Source of the DNA: Dimorphilus gyrociliatus
Taxonomy: Eukaryota > Annelida > Polychaeta > Dinophilidae
DNA length: 64,000 bases
Reading direction: 5' to 3'
Assembly: GCA_904063045.1 (NCBI GenBank)
Contig: CAJFCJ010000007.1
Location: 3,665,404 to 3,729,403 of the forward strand
Both the position numbers and the translations under genes were made by a program. Of the stretch, positions 12,033-26,213 are shown in pieces; position 1 is the first letter of the stretch, and the number at the start of each line of letters is the position of its first letter. Under the pieces are notes generated by a model. The model ran no database searches and was not told the origin of the DNA. It saw nothing but the letters and a program-made list of their open reading frames with translations.

Positions 12033-13178
12033 ATTTGTTATAATAAAAAGCTAGCTCTTTTAGGCAGCTAATTTATACCTAAAGGCGTCTCTAAAATATA
12101 TGTAATGGCTAAAATATACAGTATATATTTTATACGGACATTTCTAAAGCCTTCTCCAAAAGCATGCACAGCAGCCACGCAAATACACAAACAAACACAC
12201 ATAAAATGTATTTGGGCTGATTCGAAAAAGGTTCTGGATAATTCAATAGAACTTATGTGACGTAACAATTGCCTAAAGCTTGGAATATTTTCTAGCAAAT
12301 ATTCAATATGTACTTCAATTCGTACGACTCTTAACCTTCTCGAAAGTCTTTCATCAACTTTTTAAGGGAAATTTCTCTCGACATGTCGATTTTATTATTG
12401 TTTGATTCCAAAGATTCCATAAATCTCCAGGGTATTTGCGTATTCCTTTATGTAAAAATAACAAGAAAATTTTCTATTGACTCCAATATAATAAGCTGCA
12501 TTTTATTATCGCTTAGCCTCTTTATGGCTTCACCTTGAAACTAAATAAATTATACGCTTATCATCGTCTAATTCGATGAAATTTTCACCTATTCTTAACA
12601 TCTATTTTGATCTCATTTAATTTCTATATATAAACCGATTATCCCCCTCAAACAACGTTACATTAAAGTCTAAAATTACTCTCTAGCAGTTCTAGAAGTT
12701 TTTCGTAATCCTCTCTTTACAGACAAAGTTTAATTAAACTTGCTAAGAGAATTACTGACCCTTTTCTTTCTTTTTCTCTTTCTTGTCACCTTCTCCCATA
12801 CTTTGTTCCTACCTCCCCTCCCCCTGCCTCCTTCATTCCTCTCTTTCTCCTTCTCTTTCCCTTTCTACTTTTCTATTTAATTCCTTCCCTTATTCTTTTA
12901 TATTTTATAGGGATTATATTTTCTATTTTCTTTGTACTTCCTTTTTTGTTGGCGGAGAACATACTACGCCATCTGTTATGTTAAACACGTACTATTATTG
13001 TTATATAAATAATTCAAGAAAAGCATTTAGATTAATGAATGAGATCCATCAGATGTTTACTCTTTATTGTGAAATGCGTTCATACAAAAGACGGGTAATA
13101 GAACATTTCCCTATGACTTTTCTCAAAGAACATCCTACTCTTTTCAGCGAATGTGTGTATTGTATTGAATACACTTGA
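10092..13178 (+). CDS. Putative multi-exon gene of unknown function (5' incomplete)
   Basis: Four segments join without a phase break: 10092-10280 (acceptor TTTGCAG, donor GTTAGT), 10393-10462 (donor GTTACA, weak), 11772-11841 (donor GTAAGT), and 12911 to a TGA at 13176-13178. They give 198 residues. The first two exons read SFKVTYKKGNQKIEN...NLTPCIRIG... and DNEFHLKFKNERDAENFYKL. This beta-strand-then-helix pattern resembles a PH-like fold, but I cannot name a family. No first exon with ATG was found. The tRNA-Thr lies on the opposite strand inside the third intron. The last exon is the least certain. Confidence 0.35.
11294..11298 (-). terminator. Pol III terminator of the tRNA
   Basis: TTTTT on the minus strand begins directly after the tRNA 3' end, as expected for RNA polymerase III termination. 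Confidence 0.6.
11299..11403 (-). tRNA. tRNA-Thr(AGT) with a 32-nt intron
   Basis: Minus-strand cloverleaf: acceptor GGCTCTG/CAGAGCC, D arm with GCTTAGTTGGTTAAAGC, anticodon stem CCTGT/ACAGG, T arm GAGGG-TTCGAAT-CCCTC. The loop is CTAGTAA with anticodon AGT (11367-11369), which is threonine. The body closely matches animal tRNA-Thr(AGT). An intron at 11334-11365 sits one base 3' of the anticodon, the canonical position. Inside it ACTAGA can pair six bases with the anticodon region TCTAGT, the anticodon-intron helix that the splicing endonuclease recognises. The mature tRNA is 73 nt before CCA addition. B box GGTTCGAATCC and A box GGCTTAGTTGG are intact, so it looks functional. Confidence 0.93.
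11985..12030. repeat. CT/CTTT pyrimidine microsatellite
   Basis: Run of CTCT and CTTT units inside the third intron of the unknown gene at 10-13 kb. Confidence 0.8.
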
Positions 13179-14603
13179 AAAGAAACAAGTAATCTTCTTT
13201 GAACCCTTTTCCTCCCATTCCTTCCTTTATTCTTTTCTCTTTTCAGTTAGATTTCTTTAATGCAATACTAAAAAGAAAGGTGGATAAACAAGCTTTCATT
13301 AATCAAACAATGACTGTTACTTTCAATAGATTTTATATTTATAGGCATTTTCCTTGTAAATTTCAATCGATATAATCCTAGATGTGCATCTTTTGTTCTT
13401 TTCATTTGTACTTACTTATATGAAGATCTTACCTGAAAAATATACTCTTACATCGCCCAAACAGATCTTTTATTGAAAGCCTGTTGAAATTGAAATATTT
13501 ACTTACACGCGAAAGAAATCAAGATCATCTGGAACTATTTTTCTTCTAGATGCAAAAAAGGAAATAGAAACAATCCTACTAGCTATCAATTTCTAGATAA
13601 CTATAGAAACTGAAATTCATTATGACTACAAAGTGCCATAACAAATAAGCTAGAAGGTTTTATTAAAGATCAGACCTAGAAATTAAAGTCGGCAGAAAGG
13701 TAGATAAAAGAGTACTATATAGTTGTGTAATATTTAAAAACTGCCTAATAGATCTTTTTCTCTATTTTCTCTTTTTTCAAACAATCTTTTGTTTTTTATA
13801 ATTCCGCTTCTTTTAATCCATATTTAGTAATTCTATTATGAAAGATGTTATTAATAACTTTTGTTTGATGTCTCTATTTGCATGACTAATATGGGGAAAT
13901 TATGTATATACCAAACCGAATAAAGTCGAGTATATATAAAAATTATATAGATTATTTACACCATAGATGTTAAAAACATACAAAACTATAAATAATCATG
14001 TTTTTCAAATAAAAACTACTTCATCAGCAAAAAAAAGGCTCTCTTTTAACATGAAACGAAAAGATTCCTTCCGTTAACTTCCGTTGTTTATAATAGAGAA
14101 AAACAACCTATAGATTAGTGTATATATATGAAAAAAGCTATAGTATATTAACTTTCATAATAAATACATATTGCTTAGTAATGTTCAATTGTATAAACCA
14201 ATTATAATGACTTTTGTTATAAAGAAAATGATTCCAAAGCTTATATTGGCCTACAAAATGCATTACTTAAACCTTCTATGTGAAATAGAAATAGGAAACG
14301 ATAGGATCTAGCTTTATTTTGCCGATTATCTTTCACGTATTTTAATAAAGACTTTATCAGGAATTATGTGAACGAACGTGAAGCTTAAATAACGTGAAAA
14401 AACGTGAATTAACGTGAATATATGGGAATAGCTAGCAACCAATTATCGCTTACTATTTCCCCTTCACATTTTCACATTTTCACATGTCATTAATGTATAT
14501 TCACGTGTCGCGTTATGTGAGGTAGAAAGTGTGCAAATCAGACTCACATTTTCTTATAACCTGATAAGTAGGAGTCGCTATTTTCATTAAAATTTAGCAA
14601 ATT
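13179..14603. other. Intergenic region upstream of the BCL11-like gene
   Basis: AT-rich, no supported exon. Contains the AACGTGAA repeat cluster listed separately. Confidence 0.4.
14375..14507. promoter_or_regulatory. Cluster of AACGTGAA repeats with opposing TTCACRTK copies
   Basis: Four exact AACGTGAA copies at 14375, 14391, 14401 and 14411 (last two spacings 10 bp) are followed by reverse-oriented TTCACATT (14463, 14471), TTCACATG (14479) and TTCACGTG (14500). They lie 100-230 bp upstream of the BCL11-like ATG, so a promoter-proximal binding array is plausible. Function is inferred from position and repetition only. Confidence 0.4.
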
Positions 14604-16325
14604 ATGGAGGTTTTGGCTGCACAAGGTCAGTAATTCATAACATATATATTATATAAAGTCAAACTCTACTGAAAGTTGATGAAATCATTAAATGTTATAA
14701 ATGATTTTTATATTTTTTGCAAAGTTTTTGTTATAGAGTAGGCTGAGTTTTCACAATTCGAATCGCATTTTCAGCAAAGTGTGATTTGTTTCTATTTTTA
14801 ACAACTATAGATAAGATAATAATAGTTTTTAACGTTTTTTCCTTAAACAATACCCTCTTCTGTTAAAAATTATGACTGGTAGGATCTTATATATATTTTT
14901 ATAACTAAATCTGCTTTACGAATTAAGGAGATTAATAAAATAAATAGGCAATTTGCTTAATTTTATTATAGTTTTATAGGATTGAATTGACAATGTAGGT
15001 CTTTCGTTTCAACTACTACAAGTTATAATACTTTTAGCAGATTACCTCGTATGCGGAGTTTGTCAAACCAGCTTCTTCCTAAGTGATATGGCCTATTTTA
15101 TCAATCATAAACGCTTCGATTGCGATAATAAGGAAAACGCTCAAAAAAATCTACAATGTTCAACTTGTTTGAAAAGTTTTCAATCTCCATGGTCCTTACT
15201 AAAACACATTCAGAATGCTCATAATCTTCAAGTATATTACGAAGGAATGGATAGTCTGACTACGGATAACGTACAACAGACTGTAAAAACTCATAATAAT
15301 GCCATGAAAGATATAATTGAAGAAGCTGTTAGTAGTTCAATACAGTCTCTAACAAACTCGTCTGTGGCTACATCATCTACTATTCAACAACCAATATCTA
15401 ATACTAACCAGGAGAAAGTTCAGGAGAGTGGAAATTGTAAATGTAAAACTGCAGAAAAAGTTGATTGTAAATGCTGCGAGAGCAATACTGTAACTACCAC
15501 AGCAGAGTCTCCAAAATCAGTAACGGAGGAAGTGGATATTAATTCAAAAGTATCTTGTTTGAGAGTTACGTGTTGCTGCTCAGAAAATGGTAAATGCCAA
15601 ATTGATACGGTTATGCAGAAATGTTGCTCATCAATCGTTCCAAAGAAAAGACCAAGGCATTTTATGAAACATCTAGAGGAAAGACAGCAAAACGAGAAGG
15701 AATCAACGGGCATAAAAATAACCGCTCCCGAACATGATGAACTATCACTAACTACAAAAGATACTCAAATAATAGACATAAACAGGTGAGCAATAGTAAT
15801 GAGCAATAAATTAATAATTATATGAAACAAAGTAAATTATTTCAATTATTAGTGTAAGTACGAAAAAGAAGAAATTAAATGGGAATAAAGCATTTATGTG
15901 CGAAGTGTGTGGTGAAGGTTTCAATCAGCGCATCCATTTAAAGAAGCACATGAGCAAGCATACCGGAATAAAACCCTACAAATGCGATCAGTGCAACTAT
16001 GCAACAGTCGAACGAAGCCATTTAAAAGTTCATAACAGGATTCATACAGGTAAGATAAAATTTAATTACTTTCATTACAGTCTTAATTAACCTAGTTTTT
16101 ATTTGTCTCTTTCTTTAAGGTGAAAAACCATTTAAATGTAACCTTTGCGATTATGCAACCGCTCAAAACTCAACTTTAAAAATTCATATGAAGAGACATC
16201 ATAGTCAAGCAGAAACGAATATAACTTCAAACGAAAATCATCAACAGCAGTCAATTACTATGTCTCAAGATTCAGACTCGTTGGAAGATCTATTAATGCT
16301 TTCCGCTTCCCTTTTACCAGCCTAA
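14604..16325 (+). CDS. BCL11: BCL11-like C2H2 zinc-finger transcription factor
   Basis: Exons 14604-14625, 15038-15785, 15853-16049, 16120-16325 give 390 aa. The N-terminus carries the family's CCHC finger ([20 protein letters not shown]...C). A second finger ([22 protein letters not shown]) matches the BCL11 finger [20 protein letters not shown]. At the C-terminus are three tandem C2H2 fingers with TG-KPYKC and TGEKPFKC linkers. Family members are sequence-specific repressors recruiting NuRD. Oddities: the protein is about half the vertebrate length; the usual MSRRKQGKP-type NuRD-binding N-terminus is absent from this exon set; and the middle is Cys-rich ([23 protein letters not shown]). The exon 2 acceptor is a NAGNAG (15038 or 15041). 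An extra 5' exon could restore the missing N-terminus. Confidence 0.85.
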
Positions 16326-17655
16326 TTTCATAATTATTTCAAATAGATAATTCAACATTAAGATTTTGTCATTAATATTTTTGAAAAGTTTAAAAAACTA
16401 ATTTAATTTGAAATTTTAATATTTTTATTAAAAAATTTATTTTTGATTCTAAATTGAAATTGAAAGAAAAAAAAAGAAACACTCTATCAAATTGACTTTT
16501 TCTCTAAATTTAATTATTTATAAGGTTAAAGAATAAAGAATAAGTGAGAGGGAAAGATTGACTGACATTCTTAATATATACCGTAAATCTATTGAAAGTA
16601 AAAAAGAAAAACGTTAAGCAAATAAACGTTTTGCAGTCTGAATGCCAGAAGAAATTGTACAGCTAAAATAATAAAAATATTTACGTTCGTTTAGGGTACA
16701 AGATAGCGGGAAGAAAAAAATACCTCATGTACGCATATGAACCAAAATATCTCTTATCTTCATCTTTTCCAAACGTTCTTTCCCTTCATTATTTCTCTTC
16801 CTTTAAAAGTAAAACATTAATAAACGTATAGCATTAAACTTCTCCCTTAAGGTGGTTCTTTGAAATTCAAAGTGTTTAATACAAATATATTACCAAATAT
16901 CTAAATTAGTTCTTAGAAAAACGCTTAAAATTCGCTTTTATTCTTCTCGCCTATTGGAAAATGTTCTTTTTTAGTCTTTTTATAGAACGTTTTTATACTA
17001 TAATGTTCTCGTGTAAAAAGAAATAGAACGTGAAGAGATAAAGATTTTTTTCTTGAGGTAATTAATTTAATCATTTTAGAGATTCATTTTAAGAATTTCC
17101 TCTTAAATAATTAATGTGGAAATAACTCTTCTCCCAACCTCTTAAAATTAGCAAAATGAGTGGGAATTTATTGTGTGGTTTCTATGACAACCAGATACAA
17201 CAAAGATAATAATTTTTGGTAGTTTATTGGAACTATGTCACACGAATTAGATTGTATTTTCAATGTAATTTGGGCGTCTTTTTAATTTAATACTGTTTTA
17301 TCAAACAACACATTCTCCCACGCAAGTAAAAATTAAAAGGATCACTTAAACATACGTCATAAAGTTGAATTTTTATTTATCAACAATTTGATAATCTTTC
17401 ATTAAAGTATACGGTAAGAATTTTAATATTTTTTTCGTTATATATACTTATATATATGAAAGAATTATTATTCGATTTTTAAAAAAATGATAGTATCTTT
17501 CTAATTTCAACAGGTATTTTTTAATCGTTTTCTATAGTCTATTCGGCATGATCATACATGCTATTCATTAAAACATTTCTACAATTTTAACAATGTAACT
17601 CTTTATTTTCAAACGTTTAAATGTAACTTTTCAACTTTTTAGAATGAATTAAAGA
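16326..17655. other. Intergenic DNA including a locally repeated sequence
   Basis: No exon seen. The part from about 17157 to 17690 recurs, diverged, at 43.9-44.34, 45.53-45.72 and 48.58-48.67 kb (see repeat entry). Confidence 0.5.
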
Positions 17656-20358
<2,703 letters not shown>

Positions 20359-21099
20359 ATATTTTAAATTCCGTTGTAATTAGTTTTTTTAATCATTTTA
20401 AAAAGCTTATTTTTATTTTATGAAAAACCCAGTAATCATGCTTGATTGAAGATGATTTTTTTTATCACATCATTACTCTCTTTGTTACCACTCCTGCTAC
20501 TATTATGATCTTTTTTATGTACTATTGCATATAAATAATAATGGATATCTATATATCTATATACACGTGTGTTCATATAGATATATTAATATATATGGAT
20601 GTAGAAAGAGAGAGAGAGATACATCTTTTTTTTGCTTTGATTCAAAAAAAAAGAAGAAAAGAAAGAGAAAAGAAATTGTAGATAAGATAAAACTTTTCTT
20701 AAGAATAAGGTTTTTTATTTTTGATCTATTCATTAAAAAACTTGACCCACTTTTTCCCTACTTTTTTATTGTTATAAAATTGAAAGTAATAAAGAAAGAG
20801 AGAGAGAGAGAGAGAATGAAGAAAAAAGAAACACACAAAATTTAATAATCCTTTAGATAAACTTAATAAAGAATATTGAAAAATTTAACAAAGAGTTGTG
20901 AAAATTGTCAAAATAGATAAAACTATAAGCAAGAGATTAGTTTTACTAACAAAACATATGTTTTAATTATTAGAAATTAATGAAAAAATTAAGAAAAGAT
21001 TTATCTTATCATCATTTATGATTCTCTCTTTTTTCATCTTAATTTAATCAAAATCTTTAAATATTATTTTACTAATTCAATATTTTAATAAATATTTAG

Positions 21100-21217
21100 A
21101 TACAAGAATACCATGGGAACTTATTTTCACGATGATAATAGTAATCCGGTTTCGGCGGAAATATTTAAAACTACACAAGATAGCTTACCTTCCACAGTTA
21201 CCATCACTTTGGAATAG
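21100..21217 (+). other. PPP1R42: Possible alternative terminal exon of PPP1R42
   Basis: Acceptor AATATTTAG, then an open frame (YKNTMGTYFHDDNSNPVSAE...TVTITLE) to TAG. The phase matches the end of PPP1R42 exon 9, so it could replace the 20307-20358 exon. Confidence 0.35.
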
Positions 21218-22924
21218 ATGCCATCTTAATAGTTGTATTACTAATCGTTATTTTTTTTAAATATGTATGCTATTATATATATATATATATTCATTGTTTT
21301 CCATACTATGCTGAGTGATAATTAAAACTAATAGGCAGAGATTAAGAGAGAAGGAGAGTAAGGGGGAGAAGTGAAAGAGATTGATAGATAGATTGAGAGG
21401 TAAAGAAGGTAGTACTTCTTTATTTTTCTTATTCCATCCAAATATACATTGTGATATTTTACAACGTAATAAAATATCCATCTAACTCTCCTCCCTTCTT
21501 AATTTCACTCATGCTGAGAATTACAATCATTTTTTTGACTAGGCTAAAAAAACTTATAATTTTCAATTTTGTATTCTTATTAAGAAACAAAAGAAGCATA
21601 ATCATAAATAAGTCTACCACGATTGTTTACAATATTGAAGCAAGTATTTGTTTATTAATGATTTATTATTAATAATAATAATAATTTTAAAAAAAATGTT
21701 CACTTGTTTTATTTTTAACTAAGAGGAAACGTGAACTTGTCAGATGGCAAAATTGTCCACTAATGTTTTAAATATTTTCCTTTCTTTTCTCTTTATCTTA
21801 TTATGTAGTCAGCAGAAAAGTAGTGCTTAGGAAAAAGTTATCTTTATAGATATCCTATGACAAAAGGTCGTATGGCTCTTTTTCAAATAGTACGTAAAAG
21901 TGATAAAACCACTTAAAATTAACCTATAGATTATTTATTAATTATAATGATAGAATTGAGAAAATAGAGAAAGAGAGATAGATAGATAGATAGAAGAATT
22001 AAAAGGATAGTAAAAAACCGAGATTAATCAGTTTTACAGTTACCCAAAGTTCAAATGTCTCCACAGTGTGTTTCTAATTTTAAAGTTCTGAATGGAATGT
22101 TTTTGTGATGTCCTTAAGGAATTTATGTATTTGCTATCATGAGAATATTATTGAAAGAAAAAGTTTGAGGCTATAGATTAGCTAAATGTACGAGGTTAGC
22201 GTGAGAATAGCGTGAATGTTCTGCTTCGTGAGTTACGGGGTGGGGGTAAACGATATTCTTTAAATAATGGTATAGTGATTTTGTTGTACCCCTATATCAA
22301 TCAGGGGGAAGTGATAGGGCGTAGGTGACGCCACTCATGTGTATAATAATACAACTGAAATCTCTTCCTTTCAACTCCAACCTTACCCTTTTCCACCCCT
22401 ACACCAATCCTATTTTTTCTTTTTTTAAACTAAGCTCATTACAATCTAACGACATCTGTAGTTGAAATTGGCGATTAGGCTAATAAACACATGTAAATTA
22501 CACGCACGCATGCACGTACAATTGAATAGAGTATACAATCGTCTAAGCAGGCCCAAAGAGAGCCAAGCAAATGCTTTCGATTGGCGATCGTTCTGGAAGT
22601 AATGAAGAATCTTATCTAGGCGCCAGTTGTCAACCTTTTCCAGATGTTGCAAACTCCTCTACGCCTAATGCTTTCCACCTGCCGCCCAAACATTCGTTAG
22701 CGCCGTTCGGCTCAGTTTGCATCTTTTTCGCCGCCGCTGAGTACGCAACATCTGTCGCTTATAGTGAACAATTAAAAATTCACACACATCTACACTAACA
22801 TCATAAGAGAACCGATGAGAATTTTAACAAATGTCCGTTTTTGTAATAAATATGTTCCGTATATATATTTATATATATTATAGCTATACTTATTTCTATA
22901 TATATATACAGTATATGCATATAC

Positions 22925-22925
22925 A

Positions 22926-22971
<46 letters not shown>

Positions 22972-23639
22972 CTACATTTATATATGTAATTAATACAAAT
23001 TGTACATATATATATATATATATATTAATGACGTACAAATATACATAAGGTTTATCAGTAAATGCTCCACTCTTCGGTATTGCGTAATTAAAATTTGTAA
23101 ACAAAAACAACTTCAGTGATCATATACTACCGAACAGATGTATTTAATGTAGAATAGTTTTTTTAGTGCTTTTATTACCAAGTGTTGTACTTTTAAAAAT
23201 TTGCCCTATCATATGAAAATTGCGTCAGAGTTACAAGCCTGTTTTCGAGTGTTATCCACGACAGGACAACGACGCCGCTTAAACGATTCGACGCCCCAAC
23301 GCAGCTGCCGTAGACGGCGCGCGTCATTCGCACGACTTAACGGAAAATAGTATATATGGTTTGTTTTACCATTCTTGTCCTTTTCCCTCTATCTATCTCT
23401 CTAGCTATCCAGCTATCTATCTATCTATCTATCTTCTTTTACAAATGGTCGGTGTGTTCCTAGCGTGAAGAATTCAATAGTTTCTGCTATAAAATAAATA
23501 TATTCGCATATGGATTTAACGTTTATAATTTTTATTCACGTCCTTGTTCACGAGTACGTACTTTAAAAATGTATACATGCACATCTGTACTATATACCCA
23601 CATAAATAGTTATTTATACGAATATAGTACATGCTTACA

Positions 23640-23678
<39 letters not shown>

Positions 23679-23769
23679 AGTATATATTATATACACTATA
23701 TGCATGTACAGAAAATTTTGGATATATGTATGCACAGTCAATAGGTATTTTGTAACATACATATATACT

Positions 23770-23847
<78 letters not shown>

Positions 23848-23850
23848 CTT
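22925..23850. repeat. Cluster of (TA)n microsatellites
   Basis: Five or more TA/AT arrays within 1 kb, downstream of both PPP1R42 (+) and the MTG gene (-), that is, in a convergent intergenic region. Confidence 0.85.
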
Positions 23851-24128
23851 ATACGAATATAAACTTAAATATTATATAATTGTAAAACATCAGGTTACTT
23901 TTAAACCAGATCTAAAGCACAAGCCGCGCGACATCTATACGCTATGCATATGTATATATAAACATTTCGATATACATAAATATATATATATACATATTCA
24001 TCTTGCCTTTTTCCTTTACATAAACCGAGACGGTATATAATAACAATATCACAGATTCAACAGAAAAAGAAAACAAACCGAAAATGGGTAGGGCGAGGGT
24101 CGTCATGGGAGAAGGGCAGGGCAAGGAC

Positions 24129-24160
24129 TAGAAGAAGAAGAAGAAGAAGAAGAAGAAGAT
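24129..24160. repeat. (GAA)n microsatellite
   Basis: About ten GAA units just past the MTG stop codon, probably within its 3' UTR. Confidence 0.85.
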
Positions 24161-24208
24161 AAAGAAGAAATAGAAGGAAGGAGTGAAGTTAAGATGATAT
24201 ATCCATCG

Positions 24209-25863
24209 TTATTCAACAGCGCTAGATGGCGTGGGACTCGATGTCCTCGACTTAGGACGAGGCGTTTGAGAATCTGCTGTTGCCGATGCGATCGCCTGCG
24301 AATGTCGGGAAACGTTCGATTGTCCGCAAACTCTGTGGTGTAATTCCCAGTCTTTGTGTTGACAGAACGCACCGCAATAACGGGCAACATTGCAGCCACT
24401 GCACGTTTCACTTGCCTTTCTTCCGCAATTCCAGCAGGACTGTTGGCGAAAATCGAATCGGTTGCATTGAGTGATGTGACCTTCACCGCTTACCTCATTA
24501 GATTCTTCTTGTTGATTAAGCATGGTGAGTGCGTCTTGCGTCGCTTGTTTGCGAGCGTCGGCTAAAGCTCGTTCCAGCTTTACCCTTTCCGCGTGAACGA
24601 GTTCTGAAGCTTTGCTTTCGGCAGCCGACACTGCCTTCTGTAGTTCCGCTACCGCTTGACGTTTCACTTCGTTTACGGCCTCTTCCGCTCTTTTCTTTAC
24701 ATCAGCCACTCGCTCCTCTGTCTGCCTGAGTATCAGAGGATCGACCGTCTTCTTATCGATATCCGATCGTCGGAGCCATGCAAAGAGATCTTCTCTCTCT
24801 CTGTTAACTCTTTCTTGAAGGCCAGAGACCGCTCGTTTTGTCTTATCGACCATATCGGAGAGGCAATGTAGCATGTGCTCAACATGCTTGAACTCATCTT
24901 CGAAAATGTCGTGGCGGGCGTTGGCGAAGAGGGTATCTGTACAGGGGTGATGTCGAAACGCTTATCACTTATTCATAGTAACAAGTTGCATTATGGTGCG
25001 CACCTGCGCCAGGTGTTGGACAGGTGTTACTAGCACCTGGCGCCCTTATGCTCTGACGTCACCGTCGAAATTCCGTCGCTGACGTCAAACACCTATACGA
25101 CACTTACTGAACGAACCCATGCGACGCTCACGTTCCACTCGCTCTCTCATCTGGCTCATTTCTCTCTCACGCAATTCCCTTGATAGACTTATGTCCTCTA
25201 GACGTATTGGTCCTCCTCCTATAGGCAAATTGATGGAAGTAGGCGATGAATTGCAGTGTCGTTTCGTCGACGGCGCTTCTTCTTTCGTCTTATCAGGCGA
25301 CGGCCGCTTGCCATTTTCGTTTAACTGTTCAACTACACTACCCTCCAGACCGTCTGAGAGAAGGACGTGATGGTGTCGAGCAAAATACTGCTGGGGCGTC
25401 TGCTTTGCTAAGGAAGCGCACTGCGCCAATTCCCTCTGCAGTAGGGGCAGGTTGGCCTGTTTTTGTTTTTCGTAATCGATTAGAAAATGCCTGCTTAAAT
25501 AATTAACAAAAATGTTCTTTTCTACTTTTTCTTTTTCTATCAATTACCTTTAAGAAAGGTATAACAAATGGTCTTAGTGGGAAATTGGTAGCCTCCTGTA
25601 GTTTGTTGTGAAATTCTTCTATGGACAGATGCGAGTTCTGTGATAATAGGGGGTATGGAGTAGGTAAATACAAAATGTGGATGTTTATACATAACTACAC
25701 ACATATATACTCTTATGCATATACAGTTATATGTATACATATATACGTATATCCATTTATGGAAATTTTCTTAGTAACTGTATCATATTTTTTATCCCAG
25801 GTATATTTTTTTATCCAGATGAAAATATACCTTTGTTATTATAGCCACTATAGTCCTATCCAC

Positions 25864-25899
<36 letters not shown>

Positions 25900-26213
25900 C
25901 TGCATATATAAATATATATTCTATTATAAGCCTACATATGAGAACGTACAACGAGAGCCAAAACGAGCGATCGAACACGCTCTCCAATTTCCGGTGAAAT
26001 ATCGCTTCCGAACTGCTGAAGGGTGGTGAGGAAGCGCTTGAGCTTGCTGAGTTGCTTAGCTCCACAAGCGGGAGGCAGCTGTTGATTAGCACTAGTCGGC
26101 TGTCCAGAGGATGACGAATGAGGCGGAGTGGGAGTTCGAGAAGGCGGACTGGAAAGAGGTCGAGAAGGCGACGACAAAACGACGGTGGCGGTGGGCGCTG
26201 GCGATTCGGGCAT
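24209..26213 (-). CDS. RUNX1T1: MTG/ETO-family corepressor (RUNX1T1/CBFA2T, nervy)
   Basis: Exons 26213-25950, 25637-25548, 25456-25108, 24936-24494, 24439-24209 give 458 aa. All family domains are present. NHR1/[58 protein letters not shown] (about 46-125). NHR2 oligomerisation helix: [23 protein letters not shown]3: [21 protein letters not shown]-terminal MYND zinc finger: [15 protein letters not shown]...[10 protein letters not shown]. The protein bridges DNA-bound factors to NCoR/SIN3 and HDACs. The ATG lies one base after an acceptor (AAACAG), so an untranslated or alternative 5' exon exists upstream. The last intron (24440-24493) is only 54 nt and keeps the frame if retained. It has intronic E-boxes at 25001-25039. 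Confidence 0.95.
25001..25039. promoter_or_regulatory. Four E-boxes in 39 bp (MTG intron)
   Basis: CACCTG (25001), CAGGTG (25010), CAGGTG (25021) and CACCTG (25034) lie in the 171-nt intron 24937-25107. These are the optimal E-protein/Snail sites. Function is inferred from the density. Confidence 0.4.

Larger units (their letters stand above)
21218..24208. other. Long noncoding stretch with dense simple repeats
   Basis: No supported gene. (TA)n runs occur at about 22928-22970, 23005-23027, 23646-23675, 23773-23803 and 23813-23845. GATA/CTAT runs lie at 21977-21993 and 23413-23433. An ORF at 22571-22798 has no homology or splice support. Confidence 0.5.

Noticed and set aside
24103-24486. 127-codon minus-strand ORF over the MTG last exon
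   Set aside because: Different frame from the MYND exon; a shadow.
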